The notes beneath the pieces are model-generated. The model searched no databases. It saw only the letters and a list, made by a program, of their open reading frames with translations, and was not told the origin of the DNA. From Mycobacterium sp. GA-2829 (lineage in GTDB: Bacteria; Actinomycetota; Actinomycetes; Mycobacteriales; Mycobacteriaceae), in assembly GCF_001499965.1 (NCBI RefSeq), contig NZ_LQIT01000056.1, positions 124,001-188,000 of the forward strand: DNA of 64,000 bases. The letters are read 5' to 3'. Numbering within the stretch: position 1 is the stretch's first letter; every line of letters begins with the position of its first letter. The position numbers were made by a program, and so were the translations under genes. Below are positions 16,634 to 24,190 of the stretch, in pieces.

Positions 16634-18313
16634 TCAGATCCGGCTCTCCAGCCGCGCCGAGATCCCGGCCTCCTGCAGGTCGAGCCGTTCGAGCATGGCG
16701 CGCACCGCCTCGTCCTCGATCCTGCCGGCGTCGCGTTCGGCGATCAGCGCGGTGCGCTGTGCACACAGCACGTCGCGGTACAGCTTCGAGAACACCTCCG
16801 CGCGCGGGGTGTGCGAATCCGGGTCGGGCATCTCGTCGGCGTCCTGACTCTGCCGCGCGATGGTCTGCTGGATGTTGGCCAGCGTGGTCTCGTCGAGCCC
16901 CGGCGGTGGGCTCTCGGCGAACCGGCTCAACACGTCGCCCGCCGCGACGTGCACGATCTGTTCGGCCTTACGGGTCTCGGCCTCGTCCTCCCGCCGATCC
17001 GACTCGAAAGACGGTTGCAGCCAACGGATCAGCATCGGCAGCGTCCACCCCTGCAGCAGCAGTGTCCCGACGCTGACGACGAATGCGATCGCCTGGATCG
17101 TGGCCCGTTCGGGGAACGCCTCGCCGTCGACGGTCATCAGCGGGATGCCCGAGGCCGCGGCGAGTGTCACCACACCGCGCATACCGGTCCACGACACGAC
17201 GACGTTCTCCTGCCACGTCAACATCCGTCGGTCGATGACTCCGGACAGCCGGCCCTTGGGGGCCCGTCTGCGCGAGCCGAGCCCACCGCGAGCGCCCTCC
17301 GGCACCGGCACGCTGAGTTTGGACTCGACCTTGCGGGACAGCACCCCACGGCCGAACATCACGAAGACGCACACCGGCCGGATCAGCAGGACGACCAGCA
17401 GCACCACCCCGGACGCGATGGCCACCTCGGCCAGGGACTCGTGCGCCTCGTTCAGGTCTTCGATGATGAACCGCAGCTGCAGCCCGATGTAGGCGAACAC
17501 GAACGCCTCGAGCATGACGTCGACGGAGTTCCACACGTACCGTTCCTGCAGTCGGGTCTGATAGCCCGCGTCCAATGAACCGTGGCCGACGACGAACCCG
17601 GCCACCACCACCGCCAGCACCCCGGAGGCGTGCAGGTGTTCGGCGGAGATGAACGCGGCGAACGGCACCACCAGACCTTGGATCGTCTCCAGGCCGGGGT
17701 TGGCCAGCCTGCGGCGGATCCACAGCGTGATGAAGCCGAGCGCAGCCCCGACGAGCGGGCCCAGCAGCGCGCTGTAGCCGAACAGCAGCACCGGGTTCTC
17801 GATGAACGCGCCGCTGCCGGCCACCTGCGCCACCGCGATCGAGAACAGCGACAGTGCGGCGGCGTCGTTGACCAGGCTCTCGCCGGTGAGGATCGCCATG
17901 ACCTTCTTCGGCAGACCGAGCCTGCGACCCACCGCGACGGCGGTCACCGCGTCGGGCGGCGCGACCACCGCGCCGAGGATCAGCGCGGTGCCGAACGTCA
18001 GCGACGGCACCAGCCACGACGCCAACCCGGCCACCGCGAACGTGGTGATCACGACCAACCCGACACCGAGGCCGAGGATCGGTTTGATGTTGCGCAGGAA
18101 CGTCGGGAAGGAGAAGCTCAACGCCGCGGAGTACAGCAGCGGTGGCAGCACCACCGACAGCAGGATCTCCGATTCCAGCTCGACACCGTTGAAGTCCGGG
18201 GTGAACGACACCACGAAACCGACGACGACCAGGACCAGGGCGGGTTCGAGGCCGCGGCGGTGGGCGATGGCGGTGACGACGATGGCGCCGACGACGACGA
18301 GGATCAATTCCAC
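16634..18313 (-). CDS. Na+/H+ antiporter, CPA1 family
   Basis: This 559-residue protein has about twelve membrane helices in the first 400 residues and a hydrophilic C-terminal tail of about 150 residues. The CPA1 core motifs are present: VAPPDAVTAVAVGRR and ESLVNDAAALSLF, where the Asp residues of the ion site lie. It should exchange Na+ or K+ for protons and help with pH and salt balance. It resembles the YjcE/Rv2287 group. It is last in a minus-strand run after nei1, separated by 42 bases, so shared transcription is possible but a functional link is not obvious. Confidence 0.92.
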   Translation of the reverse strand: MELILVVVGAIVVTAIAHRRGLEPALVLVVVGFVVSFTPDFNGVELESEILLSVVLPPLLYSAALSFSFPTFLRNIKPILGLGVGLVVITTFAVAGLASWLVPSLTFGTALILGAVVAPPDAVTAVAVGRRLGLPKKVMAILTGESLVNDAAALSLFSIAVAQVAGSGAFIENPVLLFGYSALLGPLVGAALGFITLWIRRRLANPGLETIQGLVVPFAAFISAEHLHASGVLAVVVAGFVVGHGSLDAGYQTRLQERYVWNSVDVMLEAFVFAYIGLQLRFIIEDLNEAHESLAEVAIASGVVLLVVLLIRPVCVFVMFGRGVLSRKVESKLSVPVPEGARGGLGSRRRAPKGRLSGVIDRRMLTWQENVVVSWTGMRGVVTLAAASGIPLMTVDGEAFPERATIQAIAFVVSVGTLLLQGWTLPMLIRWLQPSFESDRREDEAETRKAEQIVHVAAGDVLSRFAESPPPGLDETTLANIQQTIARQSQDADEMPDPDSHTPRAEVFSKLYRDVLCAQRTALIAERDAGRIEDEAVRAMLERLDLQEAGISARLESRI

Positions 18314-18355
18314 CGGGAGATTGTCCCTGGTGCCGGCAACCTCTGCCGCGTTACC

Positions 18356-19162
18356 TCAGCTCTGACAGGTCGGGCACCAGAACAGGTTGCGGCCCTCGAG
18401 CACGGTCGTGCTGATGGGCGTACCACAGATTCGGCACGGTTCCAGCGCCCGCCGGTAGACGTAGGTGCGGGGTCTGCCGGTGCGGTAGGACGGTGCGCCG
18501 TGGTCGTCCTCCGGCCGGACGGTGACGATCTTCCCGCGTCGCACACCGACTTTCATCAGCTCGACGAGGTCGGTCCACATCGCGTCGAACTCACCGGGTT
18601 CGACGTTGGTGCCGAGCCGGAACGGATCCATCCGGTGGCGGTACAGCAGTTCGCTGCGGTACACGTTGCCGACCCCGGCGATCACGGTCTGATCCATCAG
18701 CAGCGCCCCGACCGGACGGCGCGACCGGTTGAGGCGTTTCCACGCAGGCGCCGGATCGGCGTCGCGCCGCAGCGGGTCGGGCCCGAGCCGGGCCAGGATG
18801 TCCGACACCTGCGACTCGTCGACCACCTCGCAGGCGGTCGGCCCCCGCAGGTCGGTGCCGAACTCCGCGCCGATCATGCGCATGCGGACCTGCCCCACTG
18901 GATCGGGCGGCGGCTGGTCGGGGTCGAGCGCGAAGTCGTCGAAGCGGCCGTACAACCCGAGGTGGACGTGGATGATGCGGCCGCCGCGGTAGTGGTGGAA
19001 CAGGTGCTTACCCCACGCGCTGGCACCGGTGAACGTGCGCCCGTCGACCATCGCGGCACCCTCGGCGAAGCGGCCCTGCGGGCTGCTCACCCGCACCCGC
19101 TGCCCCTTGAACCGCTTCTGGTGCAGCCGGGCGAGCCGGTGCAGCGTATGGCCTTCGGGCAT
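18356..19162 (-). CDS. nei1: Endonuclease VIII-type DNA glycosylase/AP lyase (Nei1)
   Basis: This 268-residue base-excision repair enzyme removes oxidised pyrimidines and cuts the abasic site. It starts PEGHTLHR, so the catalytic Pro2 and Glu3 become the N-terminus after methionine removal, as in Fpg/Nei enzymes. A conserved helix-two-turns-helix holds DQTVIAGVGNVYRSELL. The C-terminal zinc finger has CRICGTPI and FWCPTCQS. Length and position next to rpiB match M. tuberculosis Rv2464c. It starts three bases after the rpiB stop, so the two are cotranscribed. Confidence 0.95.
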   Translation of the reverse strand: MPEGHTLHRLARLHQKRFKGQRVRVSSPQGRFAEGAAMVDGRTFTGASAWGKHLFHHYRGGRIIHVHLGLYGRFDDFALDPDQPPPDPVGQVRMRMIGAEFGTDLRGPTACEVVDESQVSDILARLGPDPLRRDADPAPAWKRLNRSRRPVGALLMDQTVIAGVGNVYRSELLYRHRMDPFRLGTNVEPGEFDAMWTDLVELMKVGVRRGKIVTVRPEDDHGAPSYRTGRPRTYVYRRALEPCRICGTPISTTVLEGRNLFWCPTCQS

Positions 19163-19165
19163 CCG

Positions 19166-19648
19166 TCAGCTGCCGGGAACCGCAGGCGCCTCGTGGGTCC
19201 GCTCGTACTCGGAGAGGATGTCGATACGCCGTTGGTGGCGTTCGGCTTCCGACCACGGCGTGGCCAGGAACGCGTCGACGATCGCGATCGCGTCCTCCTG
19301 GGAGTGCATGCGTCCGCCGATGCCGATCAGCTGGGCGTTGTTGTGCTCGCGGGCCAACTTGGCGGTCTCGACGCTCCACGCCAGTGCGCAGCGCGCGCCC
19401 GGCACCTTGTTCGCGGCGATCTGCTCACCGTTACCCGAGCCGCCCAGCACGATGCCGAGGCTTCCGGGGTCGGCGACGGTCTTCTCCGCCGCGGCGATGC
19501 AGAACGCCGGGTAGTCGTCGTCGGCGTCGTAGCCGAACGCACCGCAGTCCACCGGTTCGTGGCCGGTGCTGCGGAGATGGTCGATGATGACCTGCTTCAA
19601 CTCGTAGCCCGCGTGATCGGCTCCCAGGTAGACGCGCATGGCGGTCAT
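19166..19648 (-). CDS. rpiB: Ribose-5-phosphate isomerase B
   Basis: This 160-residue enzyme interconverts ribulose-5-phosphate and ribose-5-phosphate in the pentose phosphate pathway. It opens MRVYLGADHAGYELK and has GIVLGGSGNGEQIAANK, where Glu75 is the catalytic base and Ser71 replaces the cysteine used by the E. coli type. That is the mycobacterial RpiB variant, and the numbering agrees exactly with the M. tuberculosis enzyme. The ATG at 19648 is used because the M. tuberculosis protein has the same three-residue lead; a second ATG lies three codons in. It sits in a compact run with nei1 downstream and the oxygenase upstream. Confidence 0.96.
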   Translation of the reverse strand: MTAMRVYLGADHAGYELKQVIIDHLRSTGHEPVDCGAFGYDADDDYPAFCIAAAEKTVADPGSLGIVLGGSGNGEQIAANKVPGARCALAWSVETAKLAREHNNAQLIGIGGRMHSQEDAIAIVDAFLATPWSEAERHQRRIDILSEYERTHEAPAVPGS

Positions 19649-19657
19649 TGTGACAGG

Positions 19658-20611
19658 TCAGCCGACGGTGATTGCGTCGAGGCGCTCCTTGATGAAGTCC
19701 GATGAGGTGACCGGCTCCAGCCCGGCCACCTTGCCGATCGGCGGTCCGAGCGGGGTGACGACGGCGTCGTGGTCGGCCTCGTAGAAGTAGATGAGCGAGA
19801 CGAGGTCCTCTTCGGGGGCGTCGGGTTGGGGCGGCAGCACCCGGTGCCTGCCCGACGGCCAGCGCCGCCCGCTCCAGTACTCGAGCAGATCGCCGATGTT
19901 GACGGTCAGCGCATCCGGGCGGTAGGGCGCGTCGGCCCAGCCGTCGGCGTCGGAGAACACCTGCAGCCCACCGGCTCCTGGCTCCCGGTCGAGGATCGTC
20001 ACGGTGCCGAAGTCGGTGTGCGGACCGATGCGGAACTGCCCCGGCTCCGGTTCACCGACGACGCTGACCGGGGGGTAGTGGTTGATGTTCATGGTCCACG
20101 TCGGCCGGTTCGCGAGCCGCTCGAACGGGTTGTCCGGCAACCGAAGTGCATGGGAGAACAGGGCGAGCAGATCGTCGGCGACGCGGCGCATCTGCGCGGT
20201 GTAGGCGGTGACCAGCCCGTGCAGCGCGGGCACCTCGTCGGGCCACACGTTGGGCGCGAACCAGATCCGGTCGACCCCCGGATCACCGGTCGCGGTGTCG
20301 GCGCCCAGGCTGAAGCTCTCCTTGAGGTCCGGCGGGGTCTCGGTGCCCTCGGCGTAGGCGTTGGCCTCGGCGCCGGGCCCGATCCAGCCGTGCCCGCCGA
20401 CCGGCACCGAATACCGCGCTTTGACCGGGTGCGGCAGCGCGAAGAAGGTGCGGGCCGCGGCGCGGACGTCGGCGGCCAGTCGCGGGTCCACCCCGTGGCC
20501 GGTGACGAGGATGAACCCGGCGCGCTGCAGCCCCTCGTCGCCCGCGGCGGCGACGGCGTCGGCCTCGGCTCCCCCGGCGTACCAGCGGGACAGGTCGATG
20601 GTGGCGATCAT
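19658..20611 (-). CDS. Isopenicillin N synthase-like Fe(II) oxygenase
   Basis: This 317-residue protein has the double-stranded beta-helix fold of the IPNS/2-oxoglutarate dioxygenase family. The iron triad is His198, Asp200 (GPHTDFG) and His256 (SGRHRVL). The substrate is unknown. Where family members carry R-x-S for binding the 2-oxoglutarate or substrate carboxylate, this protein reads EEDLVSLIYF, so the usual Arg seems replaced by Leu270 before Ser272. That could mean an altered co-substrate. It overlaps the start of its upstream neighbour by four bases (ATGA), which couples it to the cytosine deaminase gene. Confidence 0.87.
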   Translation of the reverse strand: MIATIDLSRWYAGGAEADAVAAAGDEGLQRAGFILVTGHGVDPRLAADVRAAARTFFALPHPVKARYSVPVGGHGWIGPGAEANAYAEGTETPPDLKESFSLGADTATGDPGVDRIWFAPNVWPDEVPALHGLVTAYTAQMRRVADDLLALFSHALRLPDNPFERLANRPTWTMNINHYPPVSVVGEPEPGQFRIGPHTDFGTVTILDREPGAGGLQVFSDADGWADAPYRPDALTVNIGDLLEYWSGRRWPSGRHRVLPPQPDAPEEDLVSLIYFYEADHDAVVTPLGPPIGKVAGLEPVTSSDFIKERLDAITVG

Positions 20612-21087
20612 TCGGCCACCCCCTCAGCGACCCCGATGTCCTCGTTCCACAGTTCCGGGTGCTCGGCGATGAACTCCTCCATCATCTGCACGCAGCGTTC
20701 GTCGTCGACGACGGTGACGTCCACACCGTGCTCGGCGAGCCACTCGTGCCCACCGGTGAAGGTCCGGCTCTCCCCCACGATGACCGCGCCGATGTTAAAC
20801 TGGCGGGCCAGCCCGCTGCAGTACCAGCACGGCGACAGCGTCGTGACCATGACCGTGGACCGGTAGTCGCGCTGACGGCCCGCGTTGCGGAACGCGTCGG
20901 TCTCGGCGTGCACCGACGGGTCGTCGTCCTGCACGCGTCGGTTGTGGCCGCGGCCCAGCAGCACGCCGTCGCGGGTGAACAACGCGGCGCCGATCGGAAT
21001 ACCGCCCTCGGACAATCCTTTTCGGGCCTCGGCATAGGCGACGTCGAGCATGTCCGCGACGTTGGTGAAGCGAGCTGAGTTAGGCAC
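20608..21087 (-). CDS. Cytosine deaminase, yeast (Fcy1)-type zinc hydrolase
   Basis: This protein of about 159 residues has the zinc-deaminase core: VHAETDAFRN (His ligand and catalytic Glu) and LSPCWYCSG (two Cys ligands). Its C-terminal third, VVDDERCVQMMEEF followed by ELWNEDIG, matches as I recall it the lid of yeast cytosine deaminase, including the Trp that closes over the pyrimidine. The likely reaction is cytosine to uracil for pyrimidine salvage; guanine or related base deamination is an alternative. No signal peptide is seen. GTG codons at 21087 and 21093 are both possible starts; neither has a strong ribosome site. It is coupled downstream to the oxygenase gene. Confidence 0.85.
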   Translation of the reverse strand: MPNSARFTNVADMLDVAYAEARKGLSEGGIPIGAALFTRDGVLLGRGHNRRVQDDDPSVHAETDAFRNAGRQRDYRSTVMVTTLSPCWYCSGLARQFNIGAVIVGESRTFTGGHEWLAEHGVDVTVVDDERCVQMMEEFIAEHPELWNEDIGVAEGVAE

Positions 21088-21116
21088 CGCCACAAGGTAA
21101 CACCGGCGGGCCGGAT

Positions 21117-22940
21117 CTACTTCTTGTAGAACGCGTCGAGCAGATCCTTCTGCTTCTCCTCGACCACCGACCGCTTGACCTTCAGCGACGGGGTCAGCTC
21201 GTTGTTCTCGATCGACAGGTCGTGGTCGAGGATCGCCCACTTCTTGATGGTCTCCCAGCGATTGAGCTCGGAGTTCAGCCGGTCGATGTACTCGCCGATC
21301 AGCTTGTGCACCTCGTCGGAGGCGACCAGCTCCTCGTACGACTTGCCGCCCAGACCGTTCTCCTTGGCCCAACCGGTGATGGCATCGGGGTCGAGCGTCA
21401 CCAGCGCCACGCAGAAGTTGCGGGACTCCCCGAACACCAGCATGTGCCCGGCGTACGGGCACAGCGCCATGAACCTGCCTTCGATCGCCGGGGGCGCAAC
21501 GTACTTGCCGCCGGAGGTCTTGAACAGTTCCTTGAGGCGTCCGGTGATGGTGAGGAAACCGTCGTCGTCGAGTTGGCCGCGGTCGCCGGTGCGCAGCCAG
21601 CCGTCCTCGGTGAGCGTCTCGGCGGTCTTGTCGGGCAGGTTGTGGTAGCCGTCCATGACGCAGTCGCCCTTGATCTGGACCTCGCCGTCGTCGCCGATGC
21701 GGACCTCGCTGCCGTCGAACACCTGCCCCACCGTGCCGAGCCGGTAGTTGTCGAGCCGGTTGATGAACGCGCCCGCCGCGGTCTCGGTGAGGCCGTAACC
21801 CTCGAGGATCAGCAGGCCCGCGGCGTGGAACCACTCGGCGATGTCGCGGTTGAGCGGTGCCGACCCGGAGATCATGAACCGGATGCGGCCGCCGAACACG
21901 TCGCGCACCTTGCTGAAGACCAGGCGGTCGAAAACACTGTGCGCCAACGCAAGTGGCGGCGGCACGGACTTGCCCTCCCGGCGCCGCCTGCTCACCTCGC
22001 GGCCCACCGCGAACGCCGCATTGAACAGTTTCTCCTTGACCCCGTGCTGCTGGGTGACGACCTTGGCGTGGGCCTTCTCGAAAATGCGCGGCGCCGCCCC
22101 CATGAAAGTCGGTTTCACCGTCCCCATGTTCTCGACGATCTTGTCGACCCGGCCGTCGATGGCGCTGGCGAAACCGCACGCGAGCTGCGCGGAGATCAGC
22201 ACCTTGCCGAACGCGTGGGCCAGCGGCAGCCACAGCAGCTGCAGATCGTTCTCGTCGAGAATGCCGAAACCGGCGATGGTCTCACCCTCGTACACCCACG
22301 CGCGGTGGGCGAGTCTGACGCCCTTGGGTTTTCCGGTGGTGCCCGACGTGTAGATGAGGGTGGCGAGCTGATCGGAGGTGATCGCCGCCGAGCGGTCGCG
22401 CACCGCCGACGGCTGCTCCTCGAGGTGCTTGCGGCCGAGCTCGACTATCTCGGCGAGGCCGCTCACCCAGTCGCCATCGCCTTCGCCGTCGAACACGATG
22501 ACCTTCTCCAGCTGGGGTAGGTCCTCGCGGTTGTCGCGCAGCTTCTGCAGCTGCGTCTCGTCCTCGGCGAAGACGAACCGGGAGTCCGAATCGCCGAGGA
22601 TGTAGGCGGTGTCGGCGGCGTTCGTCGTCGGGTACACGGTCGTGGTGGCCCCACCGGCGCACATGATCGCCAGGTCGGCGAGGATCCATTCGTAGCGGGT
22701 GCTCGACGCGATGCCCACGCGCTGTTCGGGTTCGACACCGAGCGCCAGCAATCCGGCGGCCAGCGCCTCGACCTGGTCGGCGGCCTGCTGCCACGTCAGC
22801 GAAGTCCATTTGCCGTCGTCGAGTTTGCGAAACGCTTCGCGCTGTGCGGATTTCTCGACGCGGTCGAAGAACATCGTGGCGACGTTCGCTGCGGCGGTGC
22901 CGGGTCGCTGCTGGTGGTCGATGGGCCTGTCGATGGACAT
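21117..22940 (-). CDS. fadD15: Long-chain fatty acyl-CoA synthetase (FadD15-like)
   Basis: This 607-residue ANL-superfamily enzyme activates fatty acids with ATP and CoA. Motifs in order are LIYTSGTTGKPKG (P-loop, about residues 205-217), EGYGLTETAAG near 375, DGWLRTGDRG near 455 and KELFKTSGGKYV near 480, the last holding the linker and catalytic region. Length and the N-terminal AANVATMFFDRVE fit the long-chain, AMP-forming FadD15 type. The ATG at 22940 has GGAGA at a good distance upstream. The stop lies 29 bases before the deaminase start, so it likely heads the minus-strand run that ends with the antiporter. The symbol is by resemblance. Confidence 0.92.
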   Translation of the reverse strand: MSIDRPIDHQQRPGTAAANVATMFFDRVEKSAQREAFRKLDDGKWTSLTWQQAADQVEALAAGLLALGVEPEQRVGIASSTRYEWILADLAIMCAGGATTTVYPTTNAADTAYILGDSDSRFVFAEDETQLQKLRDNREDLPQLEKVIVFDGEGDGDWVSGLAEIVELGRKHLEEQPSAVRDRSAAITSDQLATLIYTSGTTGKPKGVRLAHRAWVYEGETIAGFGILDENDLQLLWLPLAHAFGKVLISAQLACGFASAIDGRVDKIVENMGTVKPTFMGAAPRIFEKAHAKVVTQQHGVKEKLFNAAFAVGREVSRRRREGKSVPPPLALAHSVFDRLVFSKVRDVFGGRIRFMISGSAPLNRDIAEWFHAAGLLILEGYGLTETAAGAFINRLDNYRLGTVGQVFDGSEVRIGDDGEVQIKGDCVMDGYHNLPDKTAETLTEDGWLRTGDRGQLDDDGFLTITGRLKELFKTSGGKYVAPPAIEGRFMALCPYAGHMLVFGESRNFCVALVTLDPDAITGWAKENGLGGKSYEELVASDEVHKLIGEYIDRLNSELNRWETIKKWAILDHDLSIENNELTPSLKVKRSVVEEKQKDLLDAFYKK

Positions 22941-23029
22941 CGTTGTCTCCGGGACTCGAGCGGGTGCGACGCCGCCCCTGACGGGGCGGTCATCGATGTT
23001 TGCACACTCATACCCGGATCGGGCTCGGT

Positions 23030-23638
23030 TCAGTCGAACGACGGCCTCTCGGTCCGCGTGCGCTTGAGCTCCCAGAAGTGCGGATACGACGCGAAGGTCA
23101 CCGACGCGTCCCACAGCTTGCCCGCTTCCTCGCCGCGCGGGATCTTCGACAGCACCGGCCCGAAGAACGCGACGCCGTTGACGTGGATGGTCGGGGTGCC
23201 GACGTCCTCGCCGACCGGGTCCATCCCCTCGTGGTGGCTCTTGCGCAGCGCGTCGTCGTATTGGTCGGACGTCGCCGCCTCGGCCAGTTCGGCCGGTAGG
23301 CCCACCTCGGCGAGGGATTCTCTGATCACCACGTCGAAGTCCTCGACACCCTGATTGTGGATGCGGGTGCCCATCGCGGTGTACAGCGGCGCCAGCACCT
23401 CCGGCCCTTTGGCCTGTTCGGCGGCGATCGCGACGCGGACCGGACCCCAGGCGCGCTTCATCGCCTCCTGGTACTCCTCGGGCAGGTCGCGGCCCTCGTT
23501 GAGCACCGCGAGGCTCATCACGTGGAACTGCACGTCGATGTCGCGCACCTTCTCGACCTCGAGGATCCAGCGGGAGGTGATCCAGCACCACGGGCACAGC
23601 GGGTCGAACCAGAAGTCGGCTCGGGACTTGTCGGTCAT
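23030..23638 (-). CDS. DsbA-fold thioredoxin-like protein, mycothiol-dependent (Rv2466c-like)
   Basis: This 202-residue cytoplasmic protein has the thioredoxin active site C15-P-W-C18 in FWFDPLCPWCWI and the cis-proline loop GTPTIHVNGV. The inserted helical domain is of the DsbA/FrnE type. The M. tuberculosis counterpart Rv2466c is a mycothiol-dependent reductase linked to oxidative stress defence. The ATG at 23638 has AAAGGA in front at a good distance; longer in-frame readings lack family similarity. Its position beside pepN matches M. tuberculosis, apart from the small exported protein gene between them. Confidence 0.93.
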   Translation of the reverse strand: MTDKSRADFWFDPLCPWCWITSRWILEVEKVRDIDVQFHVMSLAVLNEGRDLPEEYQEAMKRAWGPVRVAIAAEQAKGPEVLAPLYTAMGTRIHNQGVEDFDVVIRESLAEVGLPAELAEAATSDQYDDALRKSHHEGMDPVGEDVGTPTIHVNGVAFFGPVLSKIPRGEEAGKLWDASVTFASYPHFWELKRTRTERPSFD

Positions 23639-23791
23639 CAGCGATCCTTTCGGTGACGGGGCGCACTTCCGTGCTGCACAACTTCCGTTCCCGGTCGAGT
23701 GTTCCCCGAACGCGCGGTTCAATCTTGACCGAACCGTGTTGTTCCTGTGACTCGAGTAAACCAGTGTGGCAGTGGACGAACAGGAGTCCCG

Positions 23792-24181
23792 ATGTCACCC
23801 ATGTCCACAGCAGTACGAACCCGGCTGATGATCGCCGCATCCGCCACCGCCGTCGCCGGCACCCTGATGACGGCCCCACACGCCGCGGCCGACACCCGCG
23901 ACGACGCCTTCCTCTCGGCGCTGCAGCGGGCGGGGGTGCGCTACGACAACCCGATCGACACCGTCGCCCTCGGTAAGCGGGTGTGCCCGATGCTCGTGGA
24001 ACCGGGTAAGGATTTCGCCAAGGTCGTCGCGACCGTCCGCAACGACGGCGTACCGCCCGACCTGGCGGCGTTCTTCGCCGGGATCGCGATCCAGATGTAC
24101 TGCCCGCAGATGGTCTCGTCGGTGGGTAACGGCACCTTCCTGAACTGGTTGCAGACGACGAGGTTCCCCGGCGCCCGATAA
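23792..24181 (+). CDS. Small exported protein, DUF732 family
   Basis: This 129-residue protein has a signal peptide (about residues 1-33, ending AAA before DTRDD) and a mature helical domain with two cysteines (KRVCPMLV and MYCPQM) likely joined by a disulphide. The pattern DDAFLSALQRAGVRYDNP is typical of mycobacterial DUF732 proteins, which are small, exported and of unknown function. The ATG at 23792 has AGGAG at 23782-23786 and is preferred over upstream codons because it gives a clean signal peptide. It ends nine bases before pepN and may be cotranscribed with it. Confidence 0.88.
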   Translation: MSPMSTAVRTRLMIAASATAVAGTLMTAPHAAADTRDDAFLSALQRAGVRYDNPIDTVALGKRVCPMLVEPGKDFAKVVATVRNDGVPPDLAAFFAGIAIQMYCPQMVSSVGNGTFLNWLQTTRFPGAR

Positions 24182-24190
24182 GTTGGTGGG

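Noticed and set aside
17582..19705. Long plus-strand open frame across the antiporter, nei1 and rpiB genes
   Set aside because: It crosses three well-supported minus-strand genes and has no recognisable domain.
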